Assembly (NCBI GenBank): GCA_942491665.1
Contig: CALOBR010000015.1
Span: 13,758 to 77,757, forward strand
DNA: 64,000 nt
Direction: 5' to 3'
DNA from: CAVQGZ01 sp942491665
GTDB taxonomy: Bacteria; Actinomycetota; Actinomycetes; Jiangellales; Jiangellaceae
This document shows, one piece after another, positions 23,930-32,370 of this stretch (position 1 is the first letter of the stretch; the number at the start of each line of letters is the position of its first letter). Under the pieces are notes generated by a model. That model had not been told where the DNA came from, ran no database searches, and saw nothing but the letters and a program-made list of their open reading frames with translations. The translations under genes and the position numbers were made by a program.

Positions 23930-26701
23930 ATGAGTACCGCTAGCAACGCAACTGGCACTCCCGATCAGGTTGAGTGGTACGCGAGGTCAGCACAGGACAC
24001 GGCTGCGGCGGTGGGTGTGGACCCCAGCACCGGTCTCAGCGCCTCAGAGGCAGCCGCGCGCTTGGCAAAGAGCGGGCCGAACGCACTCCCCGCCGAGGAT
24101 CCGCCGCCACCATGGACGCTCTTCCTGGCCCAGTACAAGTCCTACATGCAGATCATCCTCGTGGGCGCGGCGGTCGCCTCGATCCTGATCGGCCAGGTCT
24201 CCACGGGCGTCATCGTCTTGGCGATCACGGCGCTCAACGCCGTCGGCGGGCTGCGGCAGCAGGGCAAGGCCGAGAGTGCGATGAACGCACTCCAGTCGAT
24301 GCTCAAGACCTCGGCTCGCGTCCGTCGGGACGGTTCGGAGAAGAAGATCGACGCCGACCAGGTCGTTGTCGGCGATGTGGTGCTGCTCGCCGCTGGTGAC
24401 GACGTGTGCGCCGACGGCCGACTCATCGACGCCACCTCACTGCAGATCGACGAGTCCGCTCTGACCGGTGAGAGCGTCCCCGCGTCGAAGAGCGCCGACA
24501 CAGTCACCGCCTCGAATCCGGTGCTCGGCGATCAGTCCGACATGGCCTTCATGAACACGCCGGTCACGCACGGCAGCGGCGTGATGGTCGTGACCGCCAC
24601 CGGTGGCGACACCGCGGTAGGGGGCATCTCGGGGATGCTCAAGTCGGCCCCGAACGTCAAGACTCCGCTGACCAAGCAGCTGGACTCGCTGACGCTGTGG
24701 ATCGCTGGCGCCGCCGGGCTGACGATTGTGATCATGTTCGCCCTCGGGATCTCCCGCGGCGAGGAGACGCAGGTCATCTTCACCACCGCCATCGCGCTCG
24801 CCCTGGCCGCGGTGCCGATGGCGATGCCCACGGTGCTTCAGGTGATCCTGTCGACAGGATCGACCAAGCTCGCCGCGCAAGGCGCGGTCGTCAAGAGCCT
24901 CGACTCGGTCGAGACGCTGGGGTCGACATCGGCCATCAACTCCGACAAGACCGGGACGCTGACGATGAACGAGGTCACGGTCGTTCAAGTCATTGATCCC
25001 ACCGACCGGTTCTCGATCACGGGCATGGGGTACGGGCTTGACGGAGAGGTGCACCACACCGCGGGAAACACGAACACGATCGAGGAGTCGATCCTGCCGT
25101 TCGTGATCTGCAACGACGCCAAGCTGGTCGACGGCAAGGTGGTCGGCGACCCAACCGAGGGCGCCTTCCTGGTCATGGGGCACAAGGCGAAGCTCGACAT
25201 CGAGGGCACGCAAGCGGCCTTCCCGCGGCTGGCCACCCTGCCCTTCGATCCGACGTACAAGCTGATGGCTGTGTTCTGCCAGGCCACCGACGAGGCCGGG
25301 AACGCTGTGGTGCGCGTATTCGTCAAGGGGGCCGCCCCAGCAGTGATCGCCAAGGCGTCGACAGCGCTGGCCAACGGGGAGAGCGTGCCGTGGACCGATC
25401 AACAGGACGAGAGGTCGACGAAGGAGCAGAAGGCGCTGGCTGCCAAGGGCCTGCGGGTCATGGCGGCGGCCATCAAGGATCTGGACCCCGCTCAGTTCGA
25501 TCCGGATGGCGACCTGCTCTCCTTGATCGAGGACCTGCAGATGACCGCCATGGTCGGGATGATCGACCCTCCACGGAAGGAGTCAGCGGGTGCGGTGAAG
25601 GCCGCGCAGGCGGCCAACATCCGTGTACGGATGGTGACCGGCGACGACGTGCTCACCGGTGCCGCCGTGGCCAAGCAGGTGGGGATACCAGGAGAGGCAA
25701 TTCTGGGCACTGACTTGGCGGCAATGTCGGAGGAGGAGCGCCTGGCACGAATCGATGACATCGGTGTGGTGGGACGCGTGGCGCCTGAGCACAAGGTGCT
25801 GATGGTTGAGACGCTTCGAAAGAAGGGTGACGTGGTCGCCATGACCGGCGACGGTGTCAACGACGCCCCTGCCATCAAGACGGCCGACATCGGCATCGCG
25901 ATGGGTTCGGGAACCCAGGTCGCGAAGAACGCGGGTCGCATGATCCTGACCGACGACAACTTCGCCACCATCGTGCTGGCCGTGTCCGAGGGACGCAAGA
26001 TCTACGACAACATGCTCAAGTACATCCGGTTCATGCTTGTTGCGCTGGTCACGTATGTCGTGACGTTCTTGATCGCCAATGTGCTCAACATCGCTGGGGG
26101 ACAACCATTCTCCGCGACTCAGATCCTGTGGATCAACTTCCTGATCACTGCCCCTATTGGCATCGCCCTGGGTCTGGACAAGGAGACTCCTGGGCTGATG
26201 AAGCGCATGCCCAGGCCGAGGGCAGCCTCGATCATGACGCCGGACATGCTGACCACCGTGGGCCTGGTTGGCCTGTTCATGTCCGTCACCATCAACCTGC
26301 TGATCGTCTTCGGGGAGAACGAGTACGACGCGGTCGAGACCGGAAGCAGCATGGGCCTGGTCGCCTTCTCGTTGATGCTTGTGGTCGCTGCCTTCGAGAG
26401 CCGCGACTCCAAGGCCACAGCTCTGCGCACGGAGACCTTTGACAACAAGACCCTGAACATCACCGCCCTGGTCGAGATTCTCCTAGCCGTCCTGATCACC
26501 AGGGGTGACGCACTGACCGACCTGCTCGGTACGGTCGCCCTTACCGACACTCAGTGGCTCATCGGTGCCCTCCCAGCGCTCGTCCTGTTTGTGGGTTGGG
26601 AGATCGGCAAGCTCATCGCCCGTTCGCGAGGTGGCGCTGGGGCCGAGGCCCCGGACTCTGTGGCGCCAGTCGCCAAGGTCCCGGTCTCTGCCGGGTCCTG
26701 A
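23930..26701 (+). CDS. P-type cation-transporting ATPase with P3A-like TM4 motif
   Basis: 923 residues; ATG with GGAGGG upstream. N-terminal cation-ATPase domain (about 12-75), actuator TGES at 179-182, phosphorylation site SDKTGTLT with D339, KGAAP nucleotide-domain motif, and GDGVND at 640-645; about ten membrane helices. The TM4 ion-site motif is VPMAMPTV (295-302), resembling the PIAMPTV of plasma-membrane proton pumps (P3A) and not the PEGLP of P2 calcium/sodium pumps. TM6 reads WINFLITAPIGIALGLDKET, which fits neither class well. Ion specificity is therefore open; proton export is a reasonable guess. It sits behind LuxR-type box 6. Confidence 0.88.
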   Translation: MSTASNATGTPDQVEWYARSAQDTAAAVGVDPSTGLSASEAAARLAKSGPNALPAEDPPPPWTLFLAQYKSYMQIILVGAAVASILIGQVSTGVIVLAITALNAVGGLRQQGKAESAMNALQSMLKTSARVRRDGSEKKIDADQVVVGDVVLLAAGDDVCADGRLIDATSLQIDESALTGESVPASKSADTVTASNPVLGDQSDMAFMNTPVTHGSGVMVVTATGGDTAVGGISGMLKSAPNVKTPLTKQLDSLTLWIAGAAGLTIVIMFALGISRGEETQVIFTTAIALALAAVPMAMPTVLQVILSTGSTKLAAQGAVVKSLDSVETLGSTSAINSDKTGTLTMNEVTVVQVIDPTDRFSITGMGYGLDGEVHHTAGNTNTIEESILPFVICNDAKLVDGKVVGDPTEGAFLVMGHKAKLDIEGTQAAFPRLATLPFDPTYKLMAVFCQATDEAGNAVVRVFVKGAAPAVIAKASTALANGESVPWTDQQDERSTKEQKALAAKGLRVMAAAIKDLDPAQFDPDGDLLSLIEDLQMTAMVGMIDPPRKESAGAVKAAQAANIRVRMVTGDDVLTGAAVAKQVGIPGEAILGTDLAAMSEEERLARIDDIGVVGRVAPEHKVLMVETLRKKGDVVAMTGDGVNDAPAIKTADIGIAMGSGTQVAKNAGRMILTDDNFATIVLAVSEGRKIYDNMLKYIRFMLVALVTYVVTFLIANVLNIAGGQPFSATQILWINFLITAPIGIALGLDKETPGLMKRMPRPRAASIMTPDMLTTVGLVGLFMSVTINLLIVFGENEYDAVETGSSMGLVAFSLMLVVAAFESRDSKATALRTETFDNKTLNITALVEILLAVLITRGDALTDLLGTVALTDTQWLIGALPALVLFVGWEIGKLIARSRGGAGAEAPDSVAPVAKVPVSAGS

Positions 26702-26722
26702 GTGCCCGGCGACGTCGCGCTG

Positions 26723-27304
26723 CTAGTCCTCCCTGCGGTGAGTGCGGCGGAGGGCGTTGTTGACGCGTGCAATCGAGGCGCGGAGCATGTCGGCCCGAGC
26801 GGCTTGGACTGGGTTGGCGTGTCGGCGCGCGATGTCGGCCAGCCGCACCTCGGGGTCGATGACCTCACCGGAAGGTGCTGAGTGCATGTCGGAGTACGCC
26901 AATGCGTCGGCCAGCAAGGAGTCCTCTCGCGCAAACTGGTCCTCGAGGTCGTGTACTCCGTTCTGCGGGGCGGTGAGCACTGCCCAGGAGTGATGTGCCA
27001 CCAAACGGGGCAGCCGCTCCGGGTAGCCCTCGGAACGAAGAAACAGCGCCCCGTCCAAAGGGTGGAATCCCGTCCGGACGACGCGTGCGGAGTAGCCGAT
27101 GTCATGCAGGGTTGCGGCAGCGACCAGTAGTTCAGCCTCGTCGGGGTCGAACAGATGCGCCAGGCCCGCCGCGACCGACCCAGCTGTCAGCACGTGCACC
27201 CACCGAGTGCCGTGGTCGTGAAGCAGGTCGTGCGCCAGAGCCTGCGCGTCCTCCCGAGTGGGGCCGAGCGGATCCGAGGGATCCCCGGAGACCAGCTTGG
27301 ACAT
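26723..27304 (-). CDS. HD-domain phosphohydrolase
   Basis: 193 residues from the ATG at 27304 (minus strand; site GAGAGGAGGAG). HD-domain metal ligands: a conserved His around AHDLLHDHGTRWVHVLTAG, then the HD pair in AATLHDIGYS, then FHPLDGALFL and LVAHHSW. HD proteins of this size hydrolyse nucleotides or phosphomonoesters or act in second-messenger turnover; the substrate is unknown. It converges on the P-type ATPase gene and diverges from the small genes leading to ppk2. LuxR-type box 7 lies upstream. Confidence 0.85.
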   Translation of the reverse strand: MSKLVSGDPSDPLGPTREDAQALAHDLLHDHGTRWVHVLTAGSVAAGLAHLFDPDEAELLVAAATLHDIGYSARVVRTGFHPLDGALFLRSEGYPERLPRLVAHHSWAVLTAPQNGVHDLEDQFAREDSLLADALAYSDMHSAPSGEVIDPEVRLADIARRHANPVQAARADMLRASIARVNNALRRTHRRED

Positions 27305-27342
27305 CACTCCTCCTCTCGATGGCCGCCCAACGCTCACAGTCG

Positions 27343-27386
27343 ATGCTCTCCGCCCTGCCGCCGCGCCGCCTCACCCATGACGGGTA
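27343..27386 (-). promoter_or_regulatory. LuxR-type box 7 plus -10, upstream of HD gene
   Basis: Minus strand: TACCC-GTCAT-GGGTG (27386-27372), 23 bases, then GAGCAT (27348-27343). The box centre is 75 bp before the HD start codon. It shares a divergent gap with box 8. Confidence 0.75.
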
Positions 27387-27432
27387 GTGCGTGCACACGG
27401 GCTGAGCACGGCGGGGCCGGGCCCAGTTGAAC

Positions 27433-27476
27433 TACCCGGTAGGAGTGAGGCGGATCCGATGTCCCGGCCGCATCCT
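27433..27476 (+). promoter_or_regulatory. LuxR-type box 8 plus -10, upstream of small-gene/ppk2 operon
   Basis: TACCC-GGTAG-GAGTG (27433-27447; one mismatch in the right half), 23 bases, then CATCCT (27471-27476). The box centre is 64 bp before the ATG at 27504. Confidence 0.7.
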
Positions 27477-27503
27477 TGAGAGACCTGACCCGAGGAGACC
27501 CTG

Positions 27504-27761
27504 ATGCTTGAACGGTGCTACGAGGTCTCCGTGCGTGGGGTCATCCCCGAGGAGTTGCTCGACGAGGTGCGGTCTGGCCTCATCGAGGTTCAAGCCATGA
27601 CGATTCTCATCGGTCGTGTGCGTGACCAGGCCGAGTTGCAGGGGGTGCTGCGCCGCGTACACAGCCTCGGCTTGGAGCTGCTCGAGGTGCGCCAAGTTGC
27701 CGATGCTTCCGGAGGCAGAACACCGGACCCGGCATCAACCCGGGCCCACGACAGTGATTGA
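27504..27761 (+). CDS. Small conserved hypothetical protein
   Basis: 85 residues; ATG with GAGGAGACCCTG upstream. The pattern is that of a small alpha/beta protein: a strand (CYEVSVRGV), a helix (PEELLDEVRSGL), strands (QAMTILIGRV), a helix (QAELQGVLRRVHSLGL), a strand (ELLEVRQV), and a short disordered tail. The layout is ACT- or ferredoxin-like. Not assignable to a named family. It starts the operon behind LuxR-type box 8 and its end overlaps the next small gene. Confidence 0.6.
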   Translation: MLERCYEVSVRGVIPEELLDEVRSGLIEVQAMTILIGRVRDQAELQGVLRRVHSLGLELLEVRQVADASGGRTPDPASTRAHDSD

Positions 27762-28110
27762 CATCGAGGTCGTGGTGGCCGGCGCGGTGGGTGACCTCGC
27801 CCGGTCGATGCTGCAGCAGCTCTCCGGCTATGAGCAGTCCACGCGAGTGGTCGTGTGCAGCAGGCGTGCCCTGGGGGACCTGCTTGCCGGGCTGGACGAA
27901 GCCCGCCTCGACGTAGAACGTGTCACGGCGCTCACCGTGTCTCCCGAAGAACCACCCGCTCGGGGTGAGGCGCAGACAACCAGCTCACTGAAGCATGAGA
28001 ACGGCGAACCGTCGCGACGTGTCCTCGACAAATCGATGCCCGACAACTCAGGAGGATCCAACCATGGCCAAGGGCAAGAAGGCGAAGACGTCGAAGTCCA
28101 AGCAGGGTAA
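27754..28110 (+). CDS. Second small hypothetical protein, overlapping ppk2
   Basis: 118 residues from a GTG at 27754 that overlaps the preceding gene's stop by 8 bp. The first 65 residues again look like a small alpha/beta domain (IDIEVVVAGAVGDLARSML, then RVVVCSRRALGDLLAGL) and could pair with the upstream protein. The remaining 50 residues are low-complexity and the frame runs 47 bp into ppk2, so a lost stop or late frameshift is possible. Function unknown. Confidence 0.45.
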   Translation: MIDIEVVVAGAVGDLARSMLQQLSGYEQSTRVVVCSRRALGDLLAGLDEARLDVERVTALTVSPEEPPARGEAQTTSSLKHENGEPSRRVLDKSMPDNSGGSNHGQGQEGEDVEVQAG

Positions 28111-28933
28111 GAAGCACGACGCCCCCGCCGATGCCGATGTCACCACGGGCGGTCCCCCCGCGAAGATGAAGACGAAGGACTACGAGCGCGAGATGCGCCG
28201 GCTGCAGGGTGAGCTGGTTGCCATGCAGGAATGGGTCGTCGGCACCGGGGGGAAGATCTGCGTCGTCTTCGAGGGGCTGGACTCCGCCGGCAAGGGCGGG
28301 ACCATCAGGCGGATCACCGAGCGAACGAGTCCGCGGGTGTTCAAGCACATCGCCCTGCCGACGCCGAGCGCGCGTGAGAAGTCTCAGATGTATGTGCAGC
28401 GCTACATGGCCCACTTCCCGTCAGCTGGGGAGGTCGCGATCTTCGATCGCAGCTGGTACAACCGCGCCGGAGTCGAACCAGTCATGGGCTACTGCACCCA
28501 GGAACAGACCGACAAGTTCTTGAGGATGGTGCCTGCGGTCGAGAAGGCGATGGTCGAGTCCGGAATCATCCTGGTTAAGTACTGGCTCAACGTGAGCGTG
28601 GACGAGCAAACGCGTCGGCTGTCCAACCGGATCGACGATCCCCGCAAGGTGTGGAAGCTCTCCCCGACCGACTTGAAGTCGTACAGCCGGCACTACAAGT
28701 ACTGCCAGGCCCGTGATGCGATGCTTGCCGCAACGGACACTTCATGGGCGCCGTGGTTCGTCGCGGACAACAACGACAAGAAGCGTGGGCGACTCAACAT
28801 CATCAGCCATCTGCTCACCCAGGTGCCCTACGCACCGCTGCCGCCCTCGGACGTGGCCATGCCCAAGCGCCCGACCCCCCGCGGGTACGTCGAGCCCGGC
28901 ATGCCGCTGCACCGCGTGCCGGCGCTGTTCTGA
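28064..28933 (+). CDS. ppk2: Polyphosphate kinase 2
   Basis: 289 residues from the ATG at 28064 (site AGGAGGATCC). After a Lys-rich N-terminus comes the PPK2 domain: Walker A GLDSAGKGGTIRRI (about 71-84), lid and polyphosphate-binding residues around FDRSWYNRAGVEPVMGY (127-143), and the C-terminal KRGRLNIISHLL. PPK2 moves phosphate between polyphosphate and nucleoside mono- or diphosphates, so it can regenerate ATP or GTP from stored polyphosphate. Cytosolic. It sits in the box 8 operon after two small unknown genes. The class (NDP- or NMP-preferring) cannot be read with certainty. Confidence 0.92.
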   Translation: MAKGKKAKTSKSKQGKKHDAPADADVTTGGPPAKMKTKDYEREMRRLQGELVAMQEWVVGTGGKICVVFEGLDSAGKGGTIRRITERTSPRVFKHIALPTPSAREKSQMYVQRYMAHFPSAGEVAIFDRSWYNRAGVEPVMGYCTQEQTDKFLRMVPAVEKAMVESGIILVKYWLNVSVDEQTRRLSNRIDDPRKVWKLSPTDLKSYSRHYKYCQARDAMLAATDTSWAPWFVADNNDKKRGRLNIISHLLTQVPYAPLPPSDVAMPKRPTPRGYVEPGMPLHRVPALF

Positions 28934-28986
28934 GCCGGCGGCTCGCGGCGGTCTCTGCGGGAGGTGCATGAAAGCAGGTCGTTGAC

Positions 28987-29030
28987 CACCCGTTGAGGGT
29001 GAGGTGGCCTGGACGCGGCGGACCTATGGT
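28987..29030 (+). promoter_or_regulatory. LuxR-type box 9 plus -10, upstream of third DUF1269 gene
   Basis: CACCC-GTTGA-GGGTG (28987-29001), 23 bases, then TATGGT (29025-29030). The box centre is 98 bp before the ATG at 29092. This is the cleanest TANNNT of the set. Confidence 0.8.
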
Positions 29031-29049
29031 TCGAGCATCCCAAAGACTG

Positions 29050-29072
29050 GCTCGGCCGAAGGCCGGCCGAGC
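29050..29072 (+). promoter_or_regulatory. Hairpin in the 5' leader of the third DUF1269 gene
   Basis: GCTCGGCC (29050-29057) pairs with GGCCGAGC (29065-29072). It lies just after the predicted start of the box 9 transcript and 8 bp before the ribosome site, so it may stabilise the message or modulate translation. Confidence 0.5.
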
Positions 29073-29091
29073 ACGAATATGGAGGTTGGAC

Positions 29092-29613
29092 ATGGCAGAG
29101 CCGAACTTCGTCCTGTACGTGGCGACATACGGAGACGATGCGACCGCGGCAGGGGAGGACTTCGAAGCGATCAAGCAGCTCGGCGACACGGCTGTGGTCG
29201 CAGCCGTCGTGCTCGACCGCGACGCGGAAGGCAAGGTAACTGTCAAGGAGCATGGTGGTGGCCGTGTCGGCGGAGGCGCAGTCGTGGGTGGCGTGGCTGG
29301 ATTCGTCGTCGGACTGTTCGCACCGCCACTTCTTGCTGCCTCGGCGATCGGCGCCGGTATCGGCGCCGCCACCGGCAAGATCATGAAGCATCACGAGGAG
29401 AAGTCGATCGGCGTCGACGCCGAGACCTGGCTCCCGGCCGGGTCCTCCGCGATCGTGGCTGTCGTCGACGACCTGTACTTGGATCGCATCGACAAGGCCG
29501 TCACCAAGGCGGTCAAGAAGACCAACAAGGCCATCGACAAGGACGACTACGACGCGGTGGTCAAGGCTCTCAACGAAGGCGCCGACAACATCGGCGACGC
29601 CATCGACAGCTGA
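29092..29613 (+). CDS. DUF1269 family membrane-associated protein
   Basis: 173 residues; ATG with GGAGG 6 bp upstream. Family layout: N-terminal domain (FVLYVATYGDDATAAGEDFEAIKQL, then AAVVLDRDAEGKVTVKEHGGG), a Gly/Ala membrane hairpin at residues 60-100 (VGGGAVVGGVAGFVVGLFAPPLLAASAIGAGIGAATG), and a charged C-terminal helical region with alternating Lys and Asp. Third paralogue in the window and the only one with its own LuxR-type box. A strong hairpin follows the stop. Confidence 0.85.
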   Translation: MAEPNFVLYVATYGDDATAAGEDFEAIKQLGDTAVVAAVVLDRDAEGKVTVKEHGGGRVGGGAVVGGVAGFVVGLFAPPLLAASAIGAGIGAATGKIMKHHEEKSIGVDAETWLPAGSSAIVAVVDDLYLDRIDKAVTKAVKKTNKAIDKDDYDAVVKALNEGADNIGDAIDS

Positions 29614-29629
29614 TCAGCAGACGTCACAG

Positions 29630-29662
29630 AATCGGCTCGCCTCACGGTGGGGCGGGCCGATT
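29630..29662 (+). terminator. Terminator of the third DUF1269 gene
   Basis: AATCGGC at the left pairs with GCCGATT at 29656-29662, extended by further G-C and G-T pairs, starting 17 bp after the stop and ending in TTGTCG. It separates this unit from the following LAL regulator. Confidence 0.65.
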
Positions 29663-29685
29663 GTCGCCTCGTCTAGTCTTGATGG

Positions 29686-32370
29686 ATGCTTGACCGCGTA
29701 TCGGCTGCGGCCCTGACGCCGATCCGAAGCCAGCGTCGGGTACCGGTACCGCCGGCGGATGTGGTGGTCCGCGGCAGCCTCGTCGACCTGCTGAACTCCG
29801 CCCCGGACCATCGCCTGACGGTCGTGGCTGCCGGGCCCGGATGGGGAAAGACAACTGCAGTAGCGGCGTGGGCCGGCTCTGAACACCACCCAGCGGACCT
29901 GCTAGTGGCATGGGTCACCCTCGAACCATCGTCGGACGACCCCCTCGTGTTCTGGGACAGCGTCCTGACGGCACTACACGAATGCGACGCCATTCCGGCG
30001 GACCACGTTCTGTCGGGGTTGAAGCCCTCCGCCGGTATGTCCGACGAGGTGCTCCTAGAGCTTCAACGTGGCTTGGCCGCCCTGCCCAGCCCGGTGCTGC
30101 TCGTGCTCGATGACTTCCATCTCATCGAGGACCCCGCCATCCTCGACGCCCTCATGCAGACCGTCACGTACAACAGCGCCCTGGCGCTGATGGTGCTGAC
30201 GCGGGTGAGCCCCCCATGGCCCCTGCACCGGCTGCGCTTGTCAGCAGACCTGCTGGAGCTGTCGTCGAGCGACCTCGCCTTCGACGACGCAGAGATCCGA
30301 ACCGCGACAGATGGGCGGGGCATCGACCTGTCCGAGTCGGCGCTCTCGGACTTGCTGCGCCGTACGCAGGGTTGGCCGGCGGGTGTCCGCCTCGCCATCC
30401 GGTTCCTGCAACGGGCAGGCGCGTCGGACGGGCTCGCCGGGTTCGTGGGGACGGAGGCCTCGGTCGCGGAGTACCTGGTGGCCGAGGTGCTCGCCCTTGC
30501 GCCGCCGGAAGACCAGGACTTCCTTCTGCGCACGAGTGTGTGCGATCAGTTGTCCGGCGATCTCGCTGAGGCCATCGTCCCCGGCCGCAGCGGCCAGCAG
30601 ACGCTCGAGGCGCTCGCGGCGGACAACGACTTCGTCATGGCACAGGGGCCGCAGCAAGCCTGGTTTCGTTACCACCCCCTGCTGCGTGACCTCCTTCAGC
30701 ACACGCTGCGCCGGGACCAGCCTGAGCGGTTCCGTGACGCGCACCGGGCCGCGGCCCGGTGGAAGGCCCAGCACGGTCACCCCATGGCAGGGCTGCGCCA
30801 CGCCATCAGTGCCGAGGACTGGATCTTGTTTGCGCGGCTCTACACCACGGCGGCCGGACCAGCGCTGGTTGGCGGGCGCCGCGCAGCCCTTGAGTCACAT
30901 CTGCGCGACGTACCCTTCAGCGAGTTGGCGAACACACCGGAACTCGAGCTGTGCCGGGCTGGCCATGCTCTCCTGACCGGCCGCATCCAGGCAATCGAGG
31001 GCCACGCCCAGCTGGCCCGCTCCCTTATGGGCGTCGACGGGGAGCAGCCGACGGCCGCGGCGGCCGCGCTGCTGGAACTGCTGGCCATGAGCGGTGCGTG
31101 GGTGAGGGGCGATGTCCAGGGAGTAGGGCGGTTCGCTCGGGCAGCGGGTGCGATCCTCGATGCTGCTGACCCGTTTCCCGCGGCCGAGGGGTACCGGTCC
31201 ATCGCCATGATCAACCTCGCCGGCAGCCAGTTCTGGTCCGGCGAGCTGGACCGGGCCCGAGCCACAGTCGCATCCGGGCTCGACCTCGACGGGTCCGGGG
31301 ACGCGGAGCTGGCCGCCCTCTCATGCTGGGCGCACCTGGCCAACACGGACCTGCTCCAGACCCGCCTAGACTCCGCTGAGCAGTTGGCGACGGACGTGGT
31401 CGGCCAGGCGATGGTCCGCGGGTGGGCCTCACACATGCAGGTAGCCATGGCGCACCTAGTTCTCGCGCACGTCCGGCTCCTACGCGGCCAGACAAGCGGC
31501 GCCGCTGAGGCTTTGGCCGCCGCCGAGGCAGCCACCGTGGGGGGCCGGACCCTCGTAGCGGCCACTGCGCTGGCAACGACCAAAGCTCAGCTGATGATCT
31601 CGCGGGGCCGTCCTTCGGCTGCGCAGGACTCGGCCACTCAGGCGAATCAGATGGCATCGTTATGGCCGATCCCTGCCTTCCTGGCGGATCAGCTGAACCA
31701 AATGGCGACCGACATCGCCGTACTCACCGGCGCCCCGGGACCTGCGGTTGTCCAAGCACCGGACAATGACTCTGCAACATTGGCGTCGATGCGGGCGCGC
31801 CTCACGTGGGCTGCGGGGGATCTTCGCGCCGCCCGATCGCATGCGACGTCAGTCATCGACGCCGAGGAATTCCCTGCCCAATCCAGCATCAACGACGTGG
31901 TCGCCCTCGTCGACGCGTGGTTGGTGCTGGCGCTCGTTGCCGATGTGGACAGACGCCCCGTGGATGCCTCAGCGGCGTTGCGTCGATCCGTCGAGATAGC
32001 CGGGGAACACCATCTGGTCCGACCCTTCCTTGTCACCGGGTCCGATCGGATAGGCGTGCTGCTTCGGCGACTCGCCGATAGTCAGGTCTTCCATGAGTCG
32101 GAGCCGTTCCTCGCCGAGCTACTCACCCAGGTCGCGCCCCGACGACCGCCCGCGACGGAGCCTCCATCGCTGCGAGAGCCGTTGACTGCCCGGGAACTGG
32201 CCATGCTTGTCGAGCTGCCCACAATGAAGAGCAATGCAGAGATCGCTGGGGAGTACTTCGTCTCCGTCAACACGGTGAAGGCCCATCTGAAGAACGTCTA
32301 CCGGAAGCTTGACGTCGACAGTCGCAGGTCTGCCGTGAGGCGGGCGCGAGAGCTGGACCTGCTCCCCTGA
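29686..32370 (+). CDS. Second LAL/MalT-type LuxR-family regulator
   Basis: 894 residues, same architecture as the 6806 gene: N-terminal R-R-P-PP block, Walker A AGPGWGKTT (about 48-56), Walker B LLVLDDFHLIED, a long alpha-helical TPR-like middle, and the C-terminal LuxR helix-turn-helix (LTARELAMLVEL, IAGEYFVSVNTVKAHLKNVYRKL). The two regulators bracket the nine-box promoter cluster. No box precedes this gene. The start at 29686 has only a weak ribosome site, but the Leu-Asp-Arg N-terminus fits the family. Ligand unknown. Confidence 0.9.
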   Translation: MLDRVSAAALTPIRSQRRVPVPPADVVVRGSLVDLLNSAPDHRLTVVAAGPGWGKTTAVAAWAGSEHHPADLLVAWVTLEPSSDDPLVFWDSVLTALHECDAIPADHVLSGLKPSAGMSDEVLLELQRGLAALPSPVLLVLDDFHLIEDPAILDALMQTVTYNSALALMVLTRVSPPWPLHRLRLSADLLELSSSDLAFDDAEIRTATDGRGIDLSESALSDLLRRTQGWPAGVRLAIRFLQRAGASDGLAGFVGTEASVAEYLVAEVLALAPPEDQDFLLRTSVCDQLSGDLAEAIVPGRSGQQTLEALAADNDFVMAQGPQQAWFRYHPLLRDLLQHTLRRDQPERFRDAHRAAARWKAQHGHPMAGLRHAISAEDWILFARLYTTAAGPALVGGRRAALESHLRDVPFSELANTPELELCRAGHALLTGRIQAIEGHAQLARSLMGVDGEQPTAAAAALLELLAMSGAWVRGDVQGVGRFARAAGAILDAADPFPAAEGYRSIAMINLAGSQFWSGELDRARATVASGLDLDGSGDAELAALSCWAHLANTDLLQTRLDSAEQLATDVVGQAMVRGWASHMQVAMAHLVLAHVRLLRGQTSGAAEALAAAEAATVGGRTLVAATALATTKAQLMISRGRPSAAQDSATQANQMASLWPIPAFLADQLNQMATDIAVLTGAPGPAVVQAPDNDSATLASMRARLTWAAGDLRAARSHATSVIDAEEFPAQSSINDVVALVDAWLVLALVADVDRRPVDASAALRRSVEIAGEHHLVRPFLVTGSDRIGVLLRRLADSQVFHESEPFLAELLTQVAPRRPPATEPPSLREPLTARELAMLVELPTMKSNAEIAGEYFVSVNTVKAHLKNVYRKLDVDSRRSAVRRARELDLLP

